This document shows positions 47,106-56,071 of a stretch of 64,000 nt of DNA, one piece after another; positions within the stretch are counted from its first letter, which is position 1; every line of letters begins with the position of its first letter. Below the pieces are notes generated by a model. The model was not told the origin of the DNA and did not search any database. It saw only the letters and a program-made list of their open reading frames with translations. The position numbers and the translations under genes were made by a program. Origin of the DNA: an uncultured Lachnospiraceae bacterium (lineage in GTDB: Bacteria > Bacillota > Clostridia > Lachnospirales > Lachnospiraceae); the NCBI GenBank assembly GCA_947594855.1, contig CANQEL010000001.1, forward strand, positions 62,001 to 126,000, read 5' to 3'.

Positions 47106-47867
47106 TTATTGAGACTCTGAATCAGGTTTTCCATATTCTCCATATACACCATATTTACCATAACCATAATAACGGTTATACGAGCGATATCCGTAGGACT
47201 TGTAATATCCCTTATATTTGCCTTTATTATGGGTATCAACTTTATTAAGAATGGCGCCGAGTATCTTACAATCAGCCATATCAAGCTGCTTTTTAACATC
47301 CTGCGCAAAACGGTAACTTATTACGTTGCTTTCTATGACAAGTATAGCGCCGTCGCATATCTTAGTTATAATAGCAGTATCTATAACAGAGCCAAGCGGC
47401 GGTGTGTCAAGTATTATATAATCATATTTCTGTCTCAACACAGCTATCATTTTACCAAAATAATGGTTTCCAAGCAGCTCTGTAGGATTTGGCGGATTAA
47501 CAGAGCCGGCAAATATAGCGTACATATTTTCAATATCGGTCTCACATATTACATCATCAAGCTCAGCCTGTCCGGTAAGATAATGCGAAAGCCCCTTTAT
47601 ATGCTTCTCTCCACTAACTCCATAACGGCCTACAAATACCGATTTTCTAAGGTCGGCATCAATCAGTATAACTTTCTTTCCATCTTCAGCCAACGCCTGT
47701 GCAAGCCTTAAGCTTACTACCGACTTACCCTCATTAGGCGTACAGCTTGTAAGAAGTATCGTCTTAACATTATCTCCGCAGAATGACAGATTCGTTCTGA
47801 GTGTTTTATATGCCTCATTTATACCGTACTCAAGTTTTTTCAGGTTCTCGAATTTTATCTTGTTCAT
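47106..47867 (-). CDS. Bacterial tyrosine kinase, EPS chain-length control (CpsD/CapB type)
   Basis: Cytoplasmic BY-kinase of 253 residues. Walker A in SCTPNEGKSVV, Walker A' in VILIDADLRKS, Walker B in YIILDTPPLG, and a C-terminal tyrosine cluster (YKGYYKSYGYRSYNRYYGYG) that is the autophosphorylation site. The start overlaps functionally with the preceding gene: the G9 run and TGATT act as the ribosome site. It works with the Wzz-like transmembrane activator 6 bases upstream and with the CpsB phosphatase. Confidence 0.95.
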   Translation of the reverse strand: MNKIKFENLKKLEYGINEAYKTLRTNLSFCGDNVKTILLTSCTPNEGKSVVSLRLAQALAEDGKKVILIDADLRKSVFVGRYGVSGEKHIKGLSHYLTGQAELDDVICETDIENMYAIFAGSVNPPNPTELLGNHYFGKMIAVLRQKYDYIILDTPPLGSVIDTAIITKICDGAILVIESNVISYRFAQDVKKQLDMADCKILGAILNKVDTHNKGKYKGYYKSYGYRSYNRYYGYGKYGVYGEYGKPDSESQ

Positions 47868-47873
47868 AACGAA

Positions 47874-48653
47874 TCACCCCCCCCCGATTTCCTTACGGCT
47901 GCTGCGTTTATGCTTTTTTCTGCCCTTACCTATACGCTTTCTTTCATCCAGCCTTATCTGCTCAGCGCTGCCTGCCTCCATCGGAATTGCAGCAAGAGTA
48001 TTAAGATTAAGATATTTTTCAACATCTTCAGGCGTACAGATACTGTCATCTTTAAGATACAGCACAATAAATACTGCCGATGCAGCCAACATTCCAATCA
48101 GCCCTGCTATTAACATATTCTTTTTCATATTAGGGCTTACCGGGTTCTCGCTAATCTGTCCATATTCATATATATTAGGCTTGTCGATGTCCATTATTTT
48201 ATGCATTCTTTCTATTGCGACTCTTGCAAGCTCATCAACAATTTCCTTTGCAATCCTGGGGTCACTATATTTGGCAGTAATAATAAGCATACGTGTATCA
48301 GTAGGATTGGTTACACTGGTGCAATCCTCAAGCTCTTCTACAGTAAGCTCTTCTTCAAGCTCAAGATTGGTTATAACATTGTTAAGGACCGTATATGACT
48401 TAATCATCTGCATATAATCGCTCGTAAGCGATGCGCCTATCATAAAGTCAGAATAATTCTCCATCATATTTTTACTTGAAAGCACATAGATGCTTGACGA
48501 CGAAGCATATAACGGTGTAACAAGATAATGAGTATATGCCGCCGCTCCTGCCGCAAAAATAACAGCAGTAAGAATAATTATAATTATCCTGTCTCTCAGG
48601 ACAAAAAATAACTCAAGCAAATCTATTGAAAATTCATCATTTTGCTGTTCCAT
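47874..48653 (-). CDS. Wzz/CapA-type chain-length determinant, kinase activator
   Basis: Membrane protein of 259 residues with an N-terminal helix (about 23-42) and a second helix (about 180-201) around an external loop, the standard Wzz arrangement. The loop has TPLYASSSSIYVLSS. The cytoplasmic C-terminus is Arg/Lys-rich and ends IGGG. Its last codons are encoded by a G9 homopolymer (47877-47885). AGGAGG precedes the ATG. It anchors and stimulates the CpsD kinase. Confidence 0.93.
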   Translation of the reverse strand: MEQQNDEFSIDLLELFFVLRDRIIIIILTAVIFAAGAAAYTHYLVTPLYASSSSIYVLSSKNMMENYSDFMIGASLTSDYMQMIKSYTVLNNVITNLELEEELTVEELEDCTSVTNPTDTRMLIITAKYSDPRIAKEIVDELARVAIERMHKIMDIDKPNIYEYGQISENPVSPNMKKNMLIAGLIGMLAASAVFIVLYLKDDSICTPEDVEKYLNLNTLAAIPMEAGSAEQIRLDERKRIGKGRKKHKRSSRKEIGGG

Positions 48654-48673
48654 AACATTCCTCCTAAAATATT

Positions 48674-49405
48674 TTATAAAAATCTGTTGTTTCTTAGTAT
48701 ATCCGGATTAACTTTCATAAGTCTGTCCAGATATTCCTGTGGCGTCTTTTTTTCAAGGGCAGAATACCCGTCTTTCATAACAGGGGGCCGCCATCCGACT
48801 CTGTGGCAGTCACTCGCCAGAAAGTGTATGTATCCGTTCCTTATAAGCTTCCTGCAGAATGATGCCTCGGAGCTAAGTTTAGCTATAACCGAATCTGCAT
48901 TAATCTGAAGACCGATTCCCATATCCCTGAGAGAAGCAATCTCAGAAAACTTTCTGTAAAGACAGTAATATCTTTCAATATGGGCAAGTATAGGTACATA
49001 ACCTGCATTAACGACCCGCTGAAGTGATCTGTACAGCTCATTATAACTTATCCCATAAGCAAATTCCATAAGAACATACCTTGAGCCGCCCATAGTGAAT
49101 ATCTCTTTTTTATCCAAAAGCTCTACTGTATCATGATGATAATAAACTTCATTTCCAAGAATGAGTTCTATGCCTTCTTCTCCAACATCTAAGGCCTTTT
49201 CCTTAAGTTTTTCAAATCTGTCAAGCAAAAGTTCCCTGTCATATTTTTCTTTCCCGGAGCCATAATGTGGAGTTGCATACATGGTTCTTACACCCTGTTC
49301 ATATGCTATATTAAGCATATCTATTGATTCCTCAAAGCTCTGTGAGCCGTCATCCACTCCGGGTATTATATGGGAATGAATGTCAACGTAACCCTCATAC
49401 TCCAT
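48674..49405 (-). CDS. Tyrosine-protein phosphatase, PHP family (CpsB/CapC type)
   Basis: Metal-dependent phosphatase of 243 residues that dephosphorylates the CpsD kinase. PHP motifs: DIHSHIIPGVDDG, ATPHYGSG, LGNEVYYHHD, ILAHIERYY, and LASDCHRVGWRPP. AGGAGG precedes the ATG. Position directly upstream of Wzz and CpsD matches the standard capsule control cassette. Confidence 0.95.
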   Translation of the reverse strand: MEYEGYVDIHSHIIPGVDDGSQSFEESIDMLNIAYEQGVRTMYATPHYGSGKEKYDRELLLDRFEKLKEKALDVGEEGIELILGNEVYYHHDTVELLDKKEIFTMGGSRYVLMEFAYGISYNELYRSLQRVVNAGYVPILAHIERYYCLYRKFSEIASLRDMGIGLQINADSVIAKLSSEASFCRKLIRNGYIHFLASDCHRVGWRPPVMKDGYSALEKKTPQEYLDRLMKVNPDILRNNRFL

Positions 49406-49417
49406 ATAATGTACCTC

Positions 49418-50269
49418 CTAAACAGCCTTTTTCCTGCAATAATACGTTACAATAATGATTATACCAAACAATATAAACCCTGCCAAGGCGGAATATATTC
49501 CCTGACTCATCGCATCTGATATATATATTTTTATAAAATCAGAATATACTCCTTCATGTCCAGCCACAATGCCCATAAAGTTTTTTTTCATAATCATTGA
49601 AGTAATTACTTCAAGCAGCGATGCCGCACACACTCCATAGCCAAAATATCTTATTCCCCTGTATTTCATGCGATGTATGAGAATAAGCAGGATAAAACAC
49701 AGCAAAATTATCGGAACAGGTATTATAATAAGCCAGTTTACAGCACTTCTGTATGAATCCACACTCTTTAAATAATATGAAATAAACGGAAATGTTATAT
49801 TAGCTCTGTAATCTGCTGCAGCTGCGCTCACAAACCTGTTTATATATTCATTAAGCTCTGCATCAGCAGTTATACCCTGTTCTTCAAAATAACTTCTGAT
49901 ATTAGCAGTCAGCGAAGCCTCAAGCTCATCTGTATTATAATCTTTCGCTTTTCCTTCTATTTCTCCCGAAATATAATTATTGGTATCAATCAGCACCATT
50001 CTGTTCGTAATTACATCTTCGGCGGCTTCCTCTCCGATTCCCGCATCCGAAAGCATATTTTTCAGATTTCCGTTAATTGTTTCAGCCTTATATTCATAAT
50101 AACCGCTCAAGCCCAGGCTGTCCTTTACAATATCAGTATTAAACAATCCTGTTTTTATAGTAACGCCCCAGAAAACCGTAAGCAGGCTCAATGCAACAAA
50201 AACGCTCAGAACGTAGCTTATAATATTTTTATATCTGCCGACGGAGGCATGTTTTCGTCTTTTACTCAA
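49418..50269 (-). CDS. Membrane protein of unknown function in the EPS/sortase unit
   Basis: About 283 residues. One N-terminal helix (about 18-38), an external acidic helical region (about 45-165) and three C-terminal helices (about 175-200, 210-228, 255-278). I recognise no family. TTG at 50269 has GGGGG 8 bases upstream, better placed than the GTG at 50275. It overlaps the end of the sortase gene, so translation is probably coupled. A sortase accessory or EPS function is inferred from location only. Confidence 0.6.
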   Translation of the reverse strand: MSKRRKHASVGRYKNIISYVLSVFVALSLLTVFWGVTIKTGLFNTDIVKDSLGLSGYYEYKAETINGNLKNMLSDAGIGEEAAEDVITNRMVLIDTNNYISGEIEGKAKDYNTDELEASLTANIRSYFEEQGITADAELNEYINRFVSAAAADYRANITFPFISYYLKSVDSYRSAVNWLIIIPVPIILLCFILLILIHRMKYRGIRYFGYGVCAASLLEVITSMIMKKNFMGIVAGHEGVYSDFIKIYISDAMSQGIYSALAGFILFGIIIIVTYYCRKKAV

Positions 50270-50915
50270 TACCACTACCCCCTATCTCAGGTCCGCTTAC
50301 CTTATCACAAATATATACTATCTTTTTAGCCCTGTCTACGCCTGTTTTTCCAAATGGATAGCATGTATACAGTACAAGCTGTTCTTCTGTATCTGATATA
50401 GTAAAATCAGCCCCATCAATAATATTTATCTGCGACACTTTATATTCAAAACTGCCATATGTGCACGCAAGAACTATACTGTCTCCTTCTTTTACATTTT
50501 CAAGCGGCGCAAAAAATGTAGTATCATGTCCTCCTACAAGCACAGTCTTTTGCTGCCCCGGAAATCCTGATAAAAACGACTGTCCTGCTCCTTTTTTCAG
50601 GATATCATCTGTATCACCATAATATAATGGTACCGACATAGATACATTGTCACATTTTATCTCTCCATACTGTTCTCCGGAAGCCGGCATAATCCATTCC
50701 TGCGCCTCAATAGTTCCTTCAGCAATATCAGACAATCTGATATCAGAACCATTACTGCTGTCTTTTGGCTCACCCTGTACCACGACGTATGAAATCTGCG
50801 CTGCTATGTTATCTGTAAAAAAATGTCCCGCTAAAAAATATAATATAAGACCGATTATGGTTATCGACAGAGGAATCCATATATATCTTAGTATTCTCTG
50901 TTCTTTATGACCCAT
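50262..50915 (-). CDS. Class D-like sortase
   Basis: Membrane-anchored transpeptidase of 217 residues. One N-terminal helix (about 12-30), then a sortase beta-barrel with the catalytic His in VLVGGHDTTFF, Cys in VLYTCYPFGKTG and Arg in DRAKKIVYIC. The LYTCYPFG form suits class D/E enzymes. AAGGAG lies before the ATG. It overlaps the upstream membrane-anchored protein gene by 11 bases, suggesting that protein as its substrate. Confidence 0.9.
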   Translation of the reverse strand: MGHKEQRILRYIWIPLSITIIGLILYFLAGHFFTDNIAAQISYVVVQGEPKDSSNGSDIRLSDIAEGTIEAQEWIMPASGEQYGEIKCDNVSMSVPLYYGDTDDILKKGAGQSFLSGFPGQQKTVLVGGHDTTFFAPLENVKEGDSIVLACTYGSFEYKVSQINIIDGADFTISDTEEQLVLYTCYPFGKTGVDRAKKIVYICDKVSGPEIGGSGIE

Positions 50916-51558
50916 TGGTTCTCCTTCTTTCAGAAATAATATAAACTGCTGCTGATATTATCGTCAGCACGAATATTACTGACATTGCCTTTACCGTTAC
51001 AACTACCGGCCCGTAAGTCAGTCCCGTATTTTTCATAACTCCGTCAAGGCTGGCAACGGGTATACCTTCGCTATCATAAGCATAAGCCTTTCCGTTATCA
51101 TTATAAACAACTTCACCCGGTTCTTTTGTGGGCTTATCTATCTGGGATATGTCTGTAATTCCTTCTTCTTCCTGTTCAGGTGATATCTCAGTAATCTCCA
51201 CTTCTTCTTCAGGGTCGATATTATCTTCAGGTGAACCCTGTTTTACTATATATCCCTCGTTTACACCCTTTTCGATATTAGAATATATAGTATTAATCGC
51301 CTTATCAGCCTGACTTTCAGTAAGATTGACATCATCTTTTGTAAGATAGGCTATAAGCTGGTCAACATACTCCTGCCTGGCAGTATATATTTCATTGTTA
51401 TATGAAAATCCGCCTCTGGCAACTGAAAGTACTCTCGCTTCATTACTGTTAATTCCCCCGGCATATACCTGAACACCGGCAGACAGGGTTACAACAATGC
51501 CTGTTACAGCCACTCCCAAAAAACATTTAAAACAATTCTTAAACAATGCCGCTATCAT
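50905..51558 (-). CDS. Exported protein with C-terminal sorting-like region, possible sortase substrate
   Basis: About 217 residues: signal peptide (to about 33), a helical region, an acidic Glu-rich segment (about 108-150), and a C-terminus with MKNTGLTYGP, a hydrophobic helix (about 187-208) and the basic tail SERRRTNGS. This is the layout of a cell-wall sorting signal, but the pentapeptide is MKNTG rather than LPxTG. The start is uncertain, as AAAGG abuts ATG 51558 and a TTG at 51546 is better spaced. Confidence 0.6.
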   Translation of the reverse strand: MIAALFKNCFKCFLGVAVTGIVVTLSAGVQVYAGGINSNEARVLSVARGGFSYNNEIYTARQEYVDQLIAYLTKDDVNLTESQADKAINTIYSNIEKGVNEGYIVKQGSPEDNIDPEEEVEITEISPEQEEEGITDISQIDKPTKEPGEVVYNDNGKAYAYDSEGIPVASLDGVMKNTGLTYGPVVVTVKAMSVIFVLTIISAAVYIISERRRTNGS

Positions 51559-51578
51559 CCTTTCAGATAAGGTCTGTT

Positions 51579-52781
51579 TTAATTTCCTTTTACCACTATA
51601 TTTTTAAGCGTATTACCTTCCACAATCATAATTCCATATACTGAATTATATACAGTATCCTGAACTTTTCCTGACATATAATACACTGTTCCTGTCTTTA
51701 ACATTGTAACTTCCCAGCTGTCGCTTTTCTTCTTTCGCAAAACATGTATTGTACCTGCAGAATTAGTAGTGCTTATAGTTTCATTTTCAAGACGTTTAAG
51801 AAAATCAGCCACATTTCCGCTTCTGCTGTAAGAATAACCATCAATGGTAACACTTACATTACCTGTATAATTTTTATTAAGAAAATATACTGTTCTTTGC
51901 TTGCCTTCATTATTAGCCACAACTACTGAACCTGCAAGAGGCTCGTTATCATCCGGCACAATTGATGCAATATAATCCTGTATTAAATCCGGCGTCGGAG
52001 CCACGGTAGGTACGGGGGCAGAAGTTGGGGCTGCCGAAGCCGTAACCCCTGGACCATGTGTAACGTCAGGCGATTTGGTTGTCTTGGGTGATGGTGCAGG
52101 CGTTTCTGTATGAGTCGGCGCAGGTGTCTCTACTACAATAATGAAATCATTATTCAAATCCTTCGTTAAGTCCTGTTTTCCTGAATTATCCGCAGGAGCC
52201 GCAACAATAATATTTACAACTGCACTTACTTTTTTATTCTTTGATGAAGTTGCCTTGGAAACAACAGTAACGCTTGTAACCCCCGGACTTTTCGGAGTTA
52301 TTGTTCCATCAGCGCTTACAACTGCTATGTTTGAATCGGCAACAATATATTCAATATCTTTATACAAAACTTTGGCAGGTATAACTGCCGCCTTTATCTT
52401 TCCTGTCTGATTCATATTAAGAAAAATACTTAAAGCCCCGTCAATCTTAATACCTGTCGCATGTTTTCCTACTTTTATATTTACTACAGCTTTTGATTTG
52501 CCATTTTTCTTTCTTACCGTAATTTTTGCTTTTCCTGATTTTTTAGCTTTAATCCTGCCATTTTTACTTACTGTGGCAACTTTTTTATTGGAAGTCTTCC
52601 ATTTACATTTCTTAATTTTAAATTTGTATGAATCCCCTTCATACATTCTAAGTGTCTTTACCGGCAGTTTAATTTTACCCTTAACCCTACTATTCATAAT
52701 GATACAACAGGATAATGCCAGTGATAAACACATTACACAAGTCAATACAACAGTAAGGGTTGATACGTGCTTTTTACTCAT
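51579..52781 (-). CDS. Secreted Big2-domain surface protein
   Basis: About 400 residues. An N-terminal hydrophobic segment (about 8-30), two Big2-like Ig domains (LPVKTLRMYEGDSYKFKIKK; KVATVSKNGRIKAKKSGKA; NIAVVSADGTITPKSPGV), a Pro/Thr linker (about 215-270) and a C-terminal beta-rich domain of about 120 residues that I do not recognise. AAAGGA 9 bases upstream sets the start at 52781. It is the first gene of the sortase-EPS unit. Confidence 0.7.
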   Translation of the reverse strand: MSKKHVSTLTVVLTCVMCLSLALSCCIIMNSRVKGKIKLPVKTLRMYEGDSYKFKIKKCKWKTSNKKVATVSKNGRIKAKKSGKAKITVRKKNGKSKAVVNIKVGKHATGIKIDGALSIFLNMNQTGKIKAAVIPAKVLYKDIEYIVADSNIAVVSADGTITPKSPGVTSVTVVSKATSSKNKKVSAVVNIIVAAPADNSGKQDLTKDLNNDFIIVVETPAPTHTETPAPSPKTTKSPDVTHGPGVTASAAPTSAPVPTVAPTPDLIQDYIASIVPDDNEPLAGSVVVANNEGKQRTVYFLNKNYTGNVSVTIDGYSYSRSGNVADFLKRLENETISTTNSAGTIHVLRKKKSDSWEVTMLKTGTVYYMSGKVQDTVYNSVYGIMIVEGNTLKNIVVKGN

Positions 52782-52803
52782 ACCTGCACATCCTTTCAAT
52801 ACA

Positions 52804-52835
52804 GTACCCTATATACCATATAGTATATAGGGTAC
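52804..52835. promoter_or_regulatory. Perfect 13-bp inverted repeat upstream of the EPS/sortase unit
   Basis: GTACCCTATATAC, 6 bases, GTATATAGGGTAC. No U-tract follows on either strand, so an operator is likelier than a terminator. It is 23 bases before the first start codon. Confidence 0.55.
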
Positions 52836-52880
52836 CGAATAAAATTAAATCATTATTATATTGTGTAAACAGTTATATTA

Positions 52881-55496
52881 TTAAGCTTCCTCCGGAAGAT
52901 AACTGAGAGATAATCCATATTTCTCAATCATAGCCTTGGTTGCTTTAAGAGTATACTTATTACCTTCCTTAACGATCTTGATATATTCGCCATCAGGTGC
53001 AGTAAATACAACACTATAACTGTCTTCGGAATCTGTAACTACAAGCTTGTAGCCTTCTTCTCCGTTCATTGTAACATCACATTCATTTCCTGAATTCTTG
53101 GAAACTTTTACTTCTTTTACTTTTCCATTTTCATCAGTAAATGTAGCTATTAAATCATCTGCTGTCTCACCCTGCTTGATTTCTACATCAAGGCTGCGGT
53201 TTACATCTTCACCATTAGTAAATGTAACAGTACCTTTTCCTGCTTCTGACGGTGTATATGTTATTTCTTCACCATCTGCCATATACTTAGTTACAGCTTC
53301 TTCAGGAGTTGCTTTACCTGACAGGTCATTTAATGCATTGTACATATCTGAGTAGTAGTCTAAGAATTCATTAAACTTCTCATCATCAATTCTTACATTG
53401 CCATATCCTGTTGTAGAATCAAGCGATACATTTCCTGATGTTTCCGTCTCAAATGTTGAAACTTCTAACTTCTTGGCATCAGCCTTGAATAACTTAATAG
53501 ACTTAATTGTTACCTTTGCAGGATTCTCAGCTGACAGAGATTCGCCATTATTAAAATACTTAAATTTAGTAACAACTTTTCCTGCATCAAAGTCTTTCTT
53601 ATCTACGCCACTTCCGTTTAACAGACCGCCCCATGTAATATTCTCATCACCGCTGCTGCCAACGTACTGACAACCATATCCAAATCCGCCTGTTCCGTTT
53701 TCATATTCAACTTCAACACGGCTGTACTCATCCTGTTTATCTGCAGGAATATTAATCCACAATCCACCATACATAGCGTTTACTGTAAGATTAGCAACAC
53801 CATTAGCAAAATCTACAGTTGAAGGGCCATCAGCTTTAAGATTATCAGCGTTAATTGGAACTTCATAAGCGCCTATTGCTTCTTCTGAAACTTCAGGTTC
53901 TACAGGAACATACGTACCAGGTTCTAATGTCTTCCATACTTTCTTAACTACAACCTTAGTAATAGTAAGTTCATCAAAAGCAGGTGAATTATATGCTTCC
54001 TTTTTGAACTGTATATAATCAGAAGCCTCATGCTTACATGTATCAGTTCCTGAACCGCCGTCTCCGTCTATTGTGGAACTAGCCTTAAGTTTGAATGTTT
54101 CTTCAAACGTTATAGGATTCACTATTTCTGACCATCTGTGAGCATCAGTATCAGATAACCATGCTCTGACTTTTGCCGGCGCGCCTGAAGCTGTTGCAGT
54201 TCCATATACCGTAACTTCTATTTCTTCGCCGTCATCCAAAGGCTCTCCAATTGGAATGAGTACACCATCAGCGCCTTTTAAGGTCAGAAGTTCGTCTTCC
54301 TTAGACTCTACTGTTCCACCCATATTCTTAGCTTCGCTGAGTTTCAGATTTCTCTCTGTAGCTACAGGTTCTTTTGTCGGTGTTACTTCGCCAGGCTGAT
54401 CTGAATATAATGTAATAGACTTAATCGTAATCTTACCGCCTGCGCTCTTTCCTCCTTCTACCGTAGGTGCATAGATATCAATCTGGGTTGCATACTCTGT
54501 CCAGTCTTCAAGTTCATCAAGCGCAATAATCTTTACGCAGTCTCCTGCATACTCAGGAAGGAAGTCAGGTCCCAAATCATACTTGGTAGTTGCATCACAT
54601 TCCCATGGTGCAGTGTCATGATCCGGAAGCAGTCCCTTATCATATATTGAAAGACCTCTGTTTCCTTCATTGTCTGAATATTTTATCTCAACCCATTTAT
54701 AATAGTCAGTCTTATAATATTTTGCAGGAATCCTGAATGACATATCAGGATAATCCTTATCCTTATTAAATGTAACTGTTATGCTTCCATCAGCATTTTT
54801 TTCCCATGTAGCGCCATCCTGTACAGAATATATTCCACCCTCTTCTCTTGGAGCTGTAAGGTTAAAGGAATATGAATCAGCATTTTCCGGCCATGGATTC
54901 GGTGAAGCCGGCGGCTGTGTATTAGGATTACGTGTCGGTGTTGCCGTAGGTTCCGGTGTAGGTCCCTTTGTAGGTCTGGCCGTTTTGTCCGGTCCCGGCT
55001 GATCTGTAGCAGGAGCATTGCTTGCAGGTGCTGCTGAAACTGAAGCGCTCTGTGAAGGAGCAGCTGACCCTGCGGTTCCTCCTGCAGGAACAACAGTAAC
55101 CTTGCATTTAAGCGTAGCCTTAACACCCTTACGTTTATATACAGCCTTAACAACAGCTGTACCAGGAGCAACGCCCTTTACTCTTGCATTGGCTTTTTTA
55201 ACGAAAACCTTTTTCTTAACTACCTTTGCAATATTCTTATTGCTTGATTTCCATTTTACCTTAGCTTTAATCTTGTTCTTTTTAGATGATTTGGAAGATA
55301 CTGCACTGCCTTTAGCTTTCTTCTTTTTAGCAGGTACAATCTTAATCTTCTTCGTCTGTCCTACTGCAACAGTAACTTTTTTCTTAGCTAATGACACCTT
55401 TTTCTTAGCTGCATCAGCTTCTGAAGGTGCTACTGTAAGTGAAGTCACTGTCAAAGCGGCAGTAAGCAGCAATGATAATACTCTGACTTTTTTCAT
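52881..55496 (-). CDS. Large secreted Big2 protein with beta-sandwich (carbohydrate-binding-like) domains
   Basis: About 871 residues. Signal peptide ending in ADA near 30, then a very Lys-rich Big2 domain (to about 130), a Ser/Ala/Pro/Thr linker (about 135-205), and several beta-sandwich segments (about 210-375, 380-520, 545-670) whose Trp/Asp-rich pattern suggests carbohydrate binding. The C-terminal 180 residues include SEAGKGTVTFTNGEDVNRSL. No catalytic motif is visible. The start at 55496 follows the signal peptide but lacks a clear ribosome site; AAGGAG lies about 45 bases upstream. Confidence 0.65.
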   Translation of the reverse strand: MKKVRVLSLLLTAALTVTSLTVAPSEADAAKKKVSLAKKKVTVAVGQTKKIKIVPAKKKKAKGSAVSSKSSKKNKIKAKVKWKSSNKNIAKVVKKKVFVKKANARVKGVAPGTAVVKAVYKRKGVKATLKCKVTVVPAGGTAGSAAPSQSASVSAAPASNAPATDQPGPDKTARPTKGPTPEPTATPTRNPNTQPPASPNPWPENADSYSFNLTAPREEGGIYSVQDGATWEKNADGSITVTFNKDKDYPDMSFRIPAKYYKTDYYKWVEIKYSDNEGNRGLSIYDKGLLPDHDTAPWECDATTKYDLGPDFLPEYAGDCVKIIALDELEDWTEYATQIDIYAPTVEGGKSAGGKITIKSITLYSDQPGEVTPTKEPVATERNLKLSEAKNMGGTVESKEDELLTLKGADGVLIPIGEPLDDGEEIEVTVYGTATASGAPAKVRAWLSDTDAHRWSEIVNPITFEETFKLKASSTIDGDGGSGTDTCKHEASDYIQFKKEAYNSPAFDELTITKVVVKKVWKTLEPGTYVPVEPEVSEEAIGAYEVPINADNLKADGPSTVDFANGVANLTVNAMYGGLWINIPADKQDEYSRVEVEYENGTGGFGYGCQYVGSSGDENITWGGLLNGSGVDKKDFDAGKVVTKFKYFNNGESLSAENPAKVTIKSIKLFKADAKKLEVSTFETETSGNVSLDSTTGYGNVRIDDEKFNEFLDYYSDMYNALNDLSGKATPEEAVTKYMADGEEITYTPSEAGKGTVTFTNGEDVNRSLDVEIKQGETADDLIATFTDENGKVKEVKVSKNSGNECDVTMNGEEGYKLVVTDSEDSYSVVFTAPDGEYIKIVKEGNKYTLKATKAMIEKYGLSLSYLPEEA

Positions 55497-55708
55497 ATTA
55501 CATATGTATACTGCATCAATCAGGCACAATGCACTATACTACACTCCTTTCCTTTTATAAATTGTACTTAACACTATATACCAAATCTGTACAGACACTT
55601 ACAAGCCTGATTTGCCGCACAGATGCAATGGTACGATATCATATATACTACACAATTTAACAAAACAAGTCAATAGTTTTATAAAATTATAATGATTACA
55701 TAATATAG

Positions 55709-55939
55709 CTACTCTATGCCTCTGTCCTTAAGATAATTAATAACATCAGCCACTGTATCCATACCCTCATAATCATCCATAGGGATTTCAAGGGAGTACT
55801 CCTCCTCCAAAGCCATAACAAGTTCAAACAAATCAAGCGAATCTGCGCCAAGGTCATCTTTAAAGGATGACGATTCAGTAATTTCATCTTCACTAATGTT
55901 AAGCTGTGACGATACAATCTCCTTTATTTTCTCAAGCAT
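55709..55939 (-). CDS. acpP: Acyl carrier protein
   Basis: Small acidic carrier of 76 residues. The phosphopantetheine Ser lies in DDLGADSLDLFELVMALE, and helix III reads DTVADVINYL. AAAGGAG lies 7 bases upstream. No fatty-acid synthesis genes are adjacent, so it could serve fatty acid synthesis or a specialised acylation. The preceding 55530-55708 interval shows nothing recognisable. Confidence 0.95.
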   Translation of the reverse strand: MLEKIKEIVSSQLNISEDEITESSSFKDDLGADSLDLFELVMALEEEYSLEIPMDDYEGMDTVADVINYLKDRGIE

Positions 55940-56010
55940 TAATCTCTCTCCTTTATTAATATCTTACAAACCATAACTCAGATTAATATAGTTCTTAATG
56001 TTTGTCAAGT

Positions 56011-56061
56011 AAAATAAAACAGGAAACATTATATACCAACACTGGCAATAATATCTCCTGT
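56011..56061 (-). terminator. Terminator after the BlaR1-like gene
   Basis: A 14-bp stem ACAGGAGATATTAT with ATAATGTTTCCTGT (two G-U pairs), followed by TTTATTTTAC on the minus strand. Confidence 0.7.
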
Positions 56062-56071
56062 CTGCGCCGCA

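Noticed and set aside
54781-55560. Plus-strand ORFs opposite the large Big2 protein
   Set aside because: Antisense shadows of its Lys- and Ala-rich N-terminus and linker.
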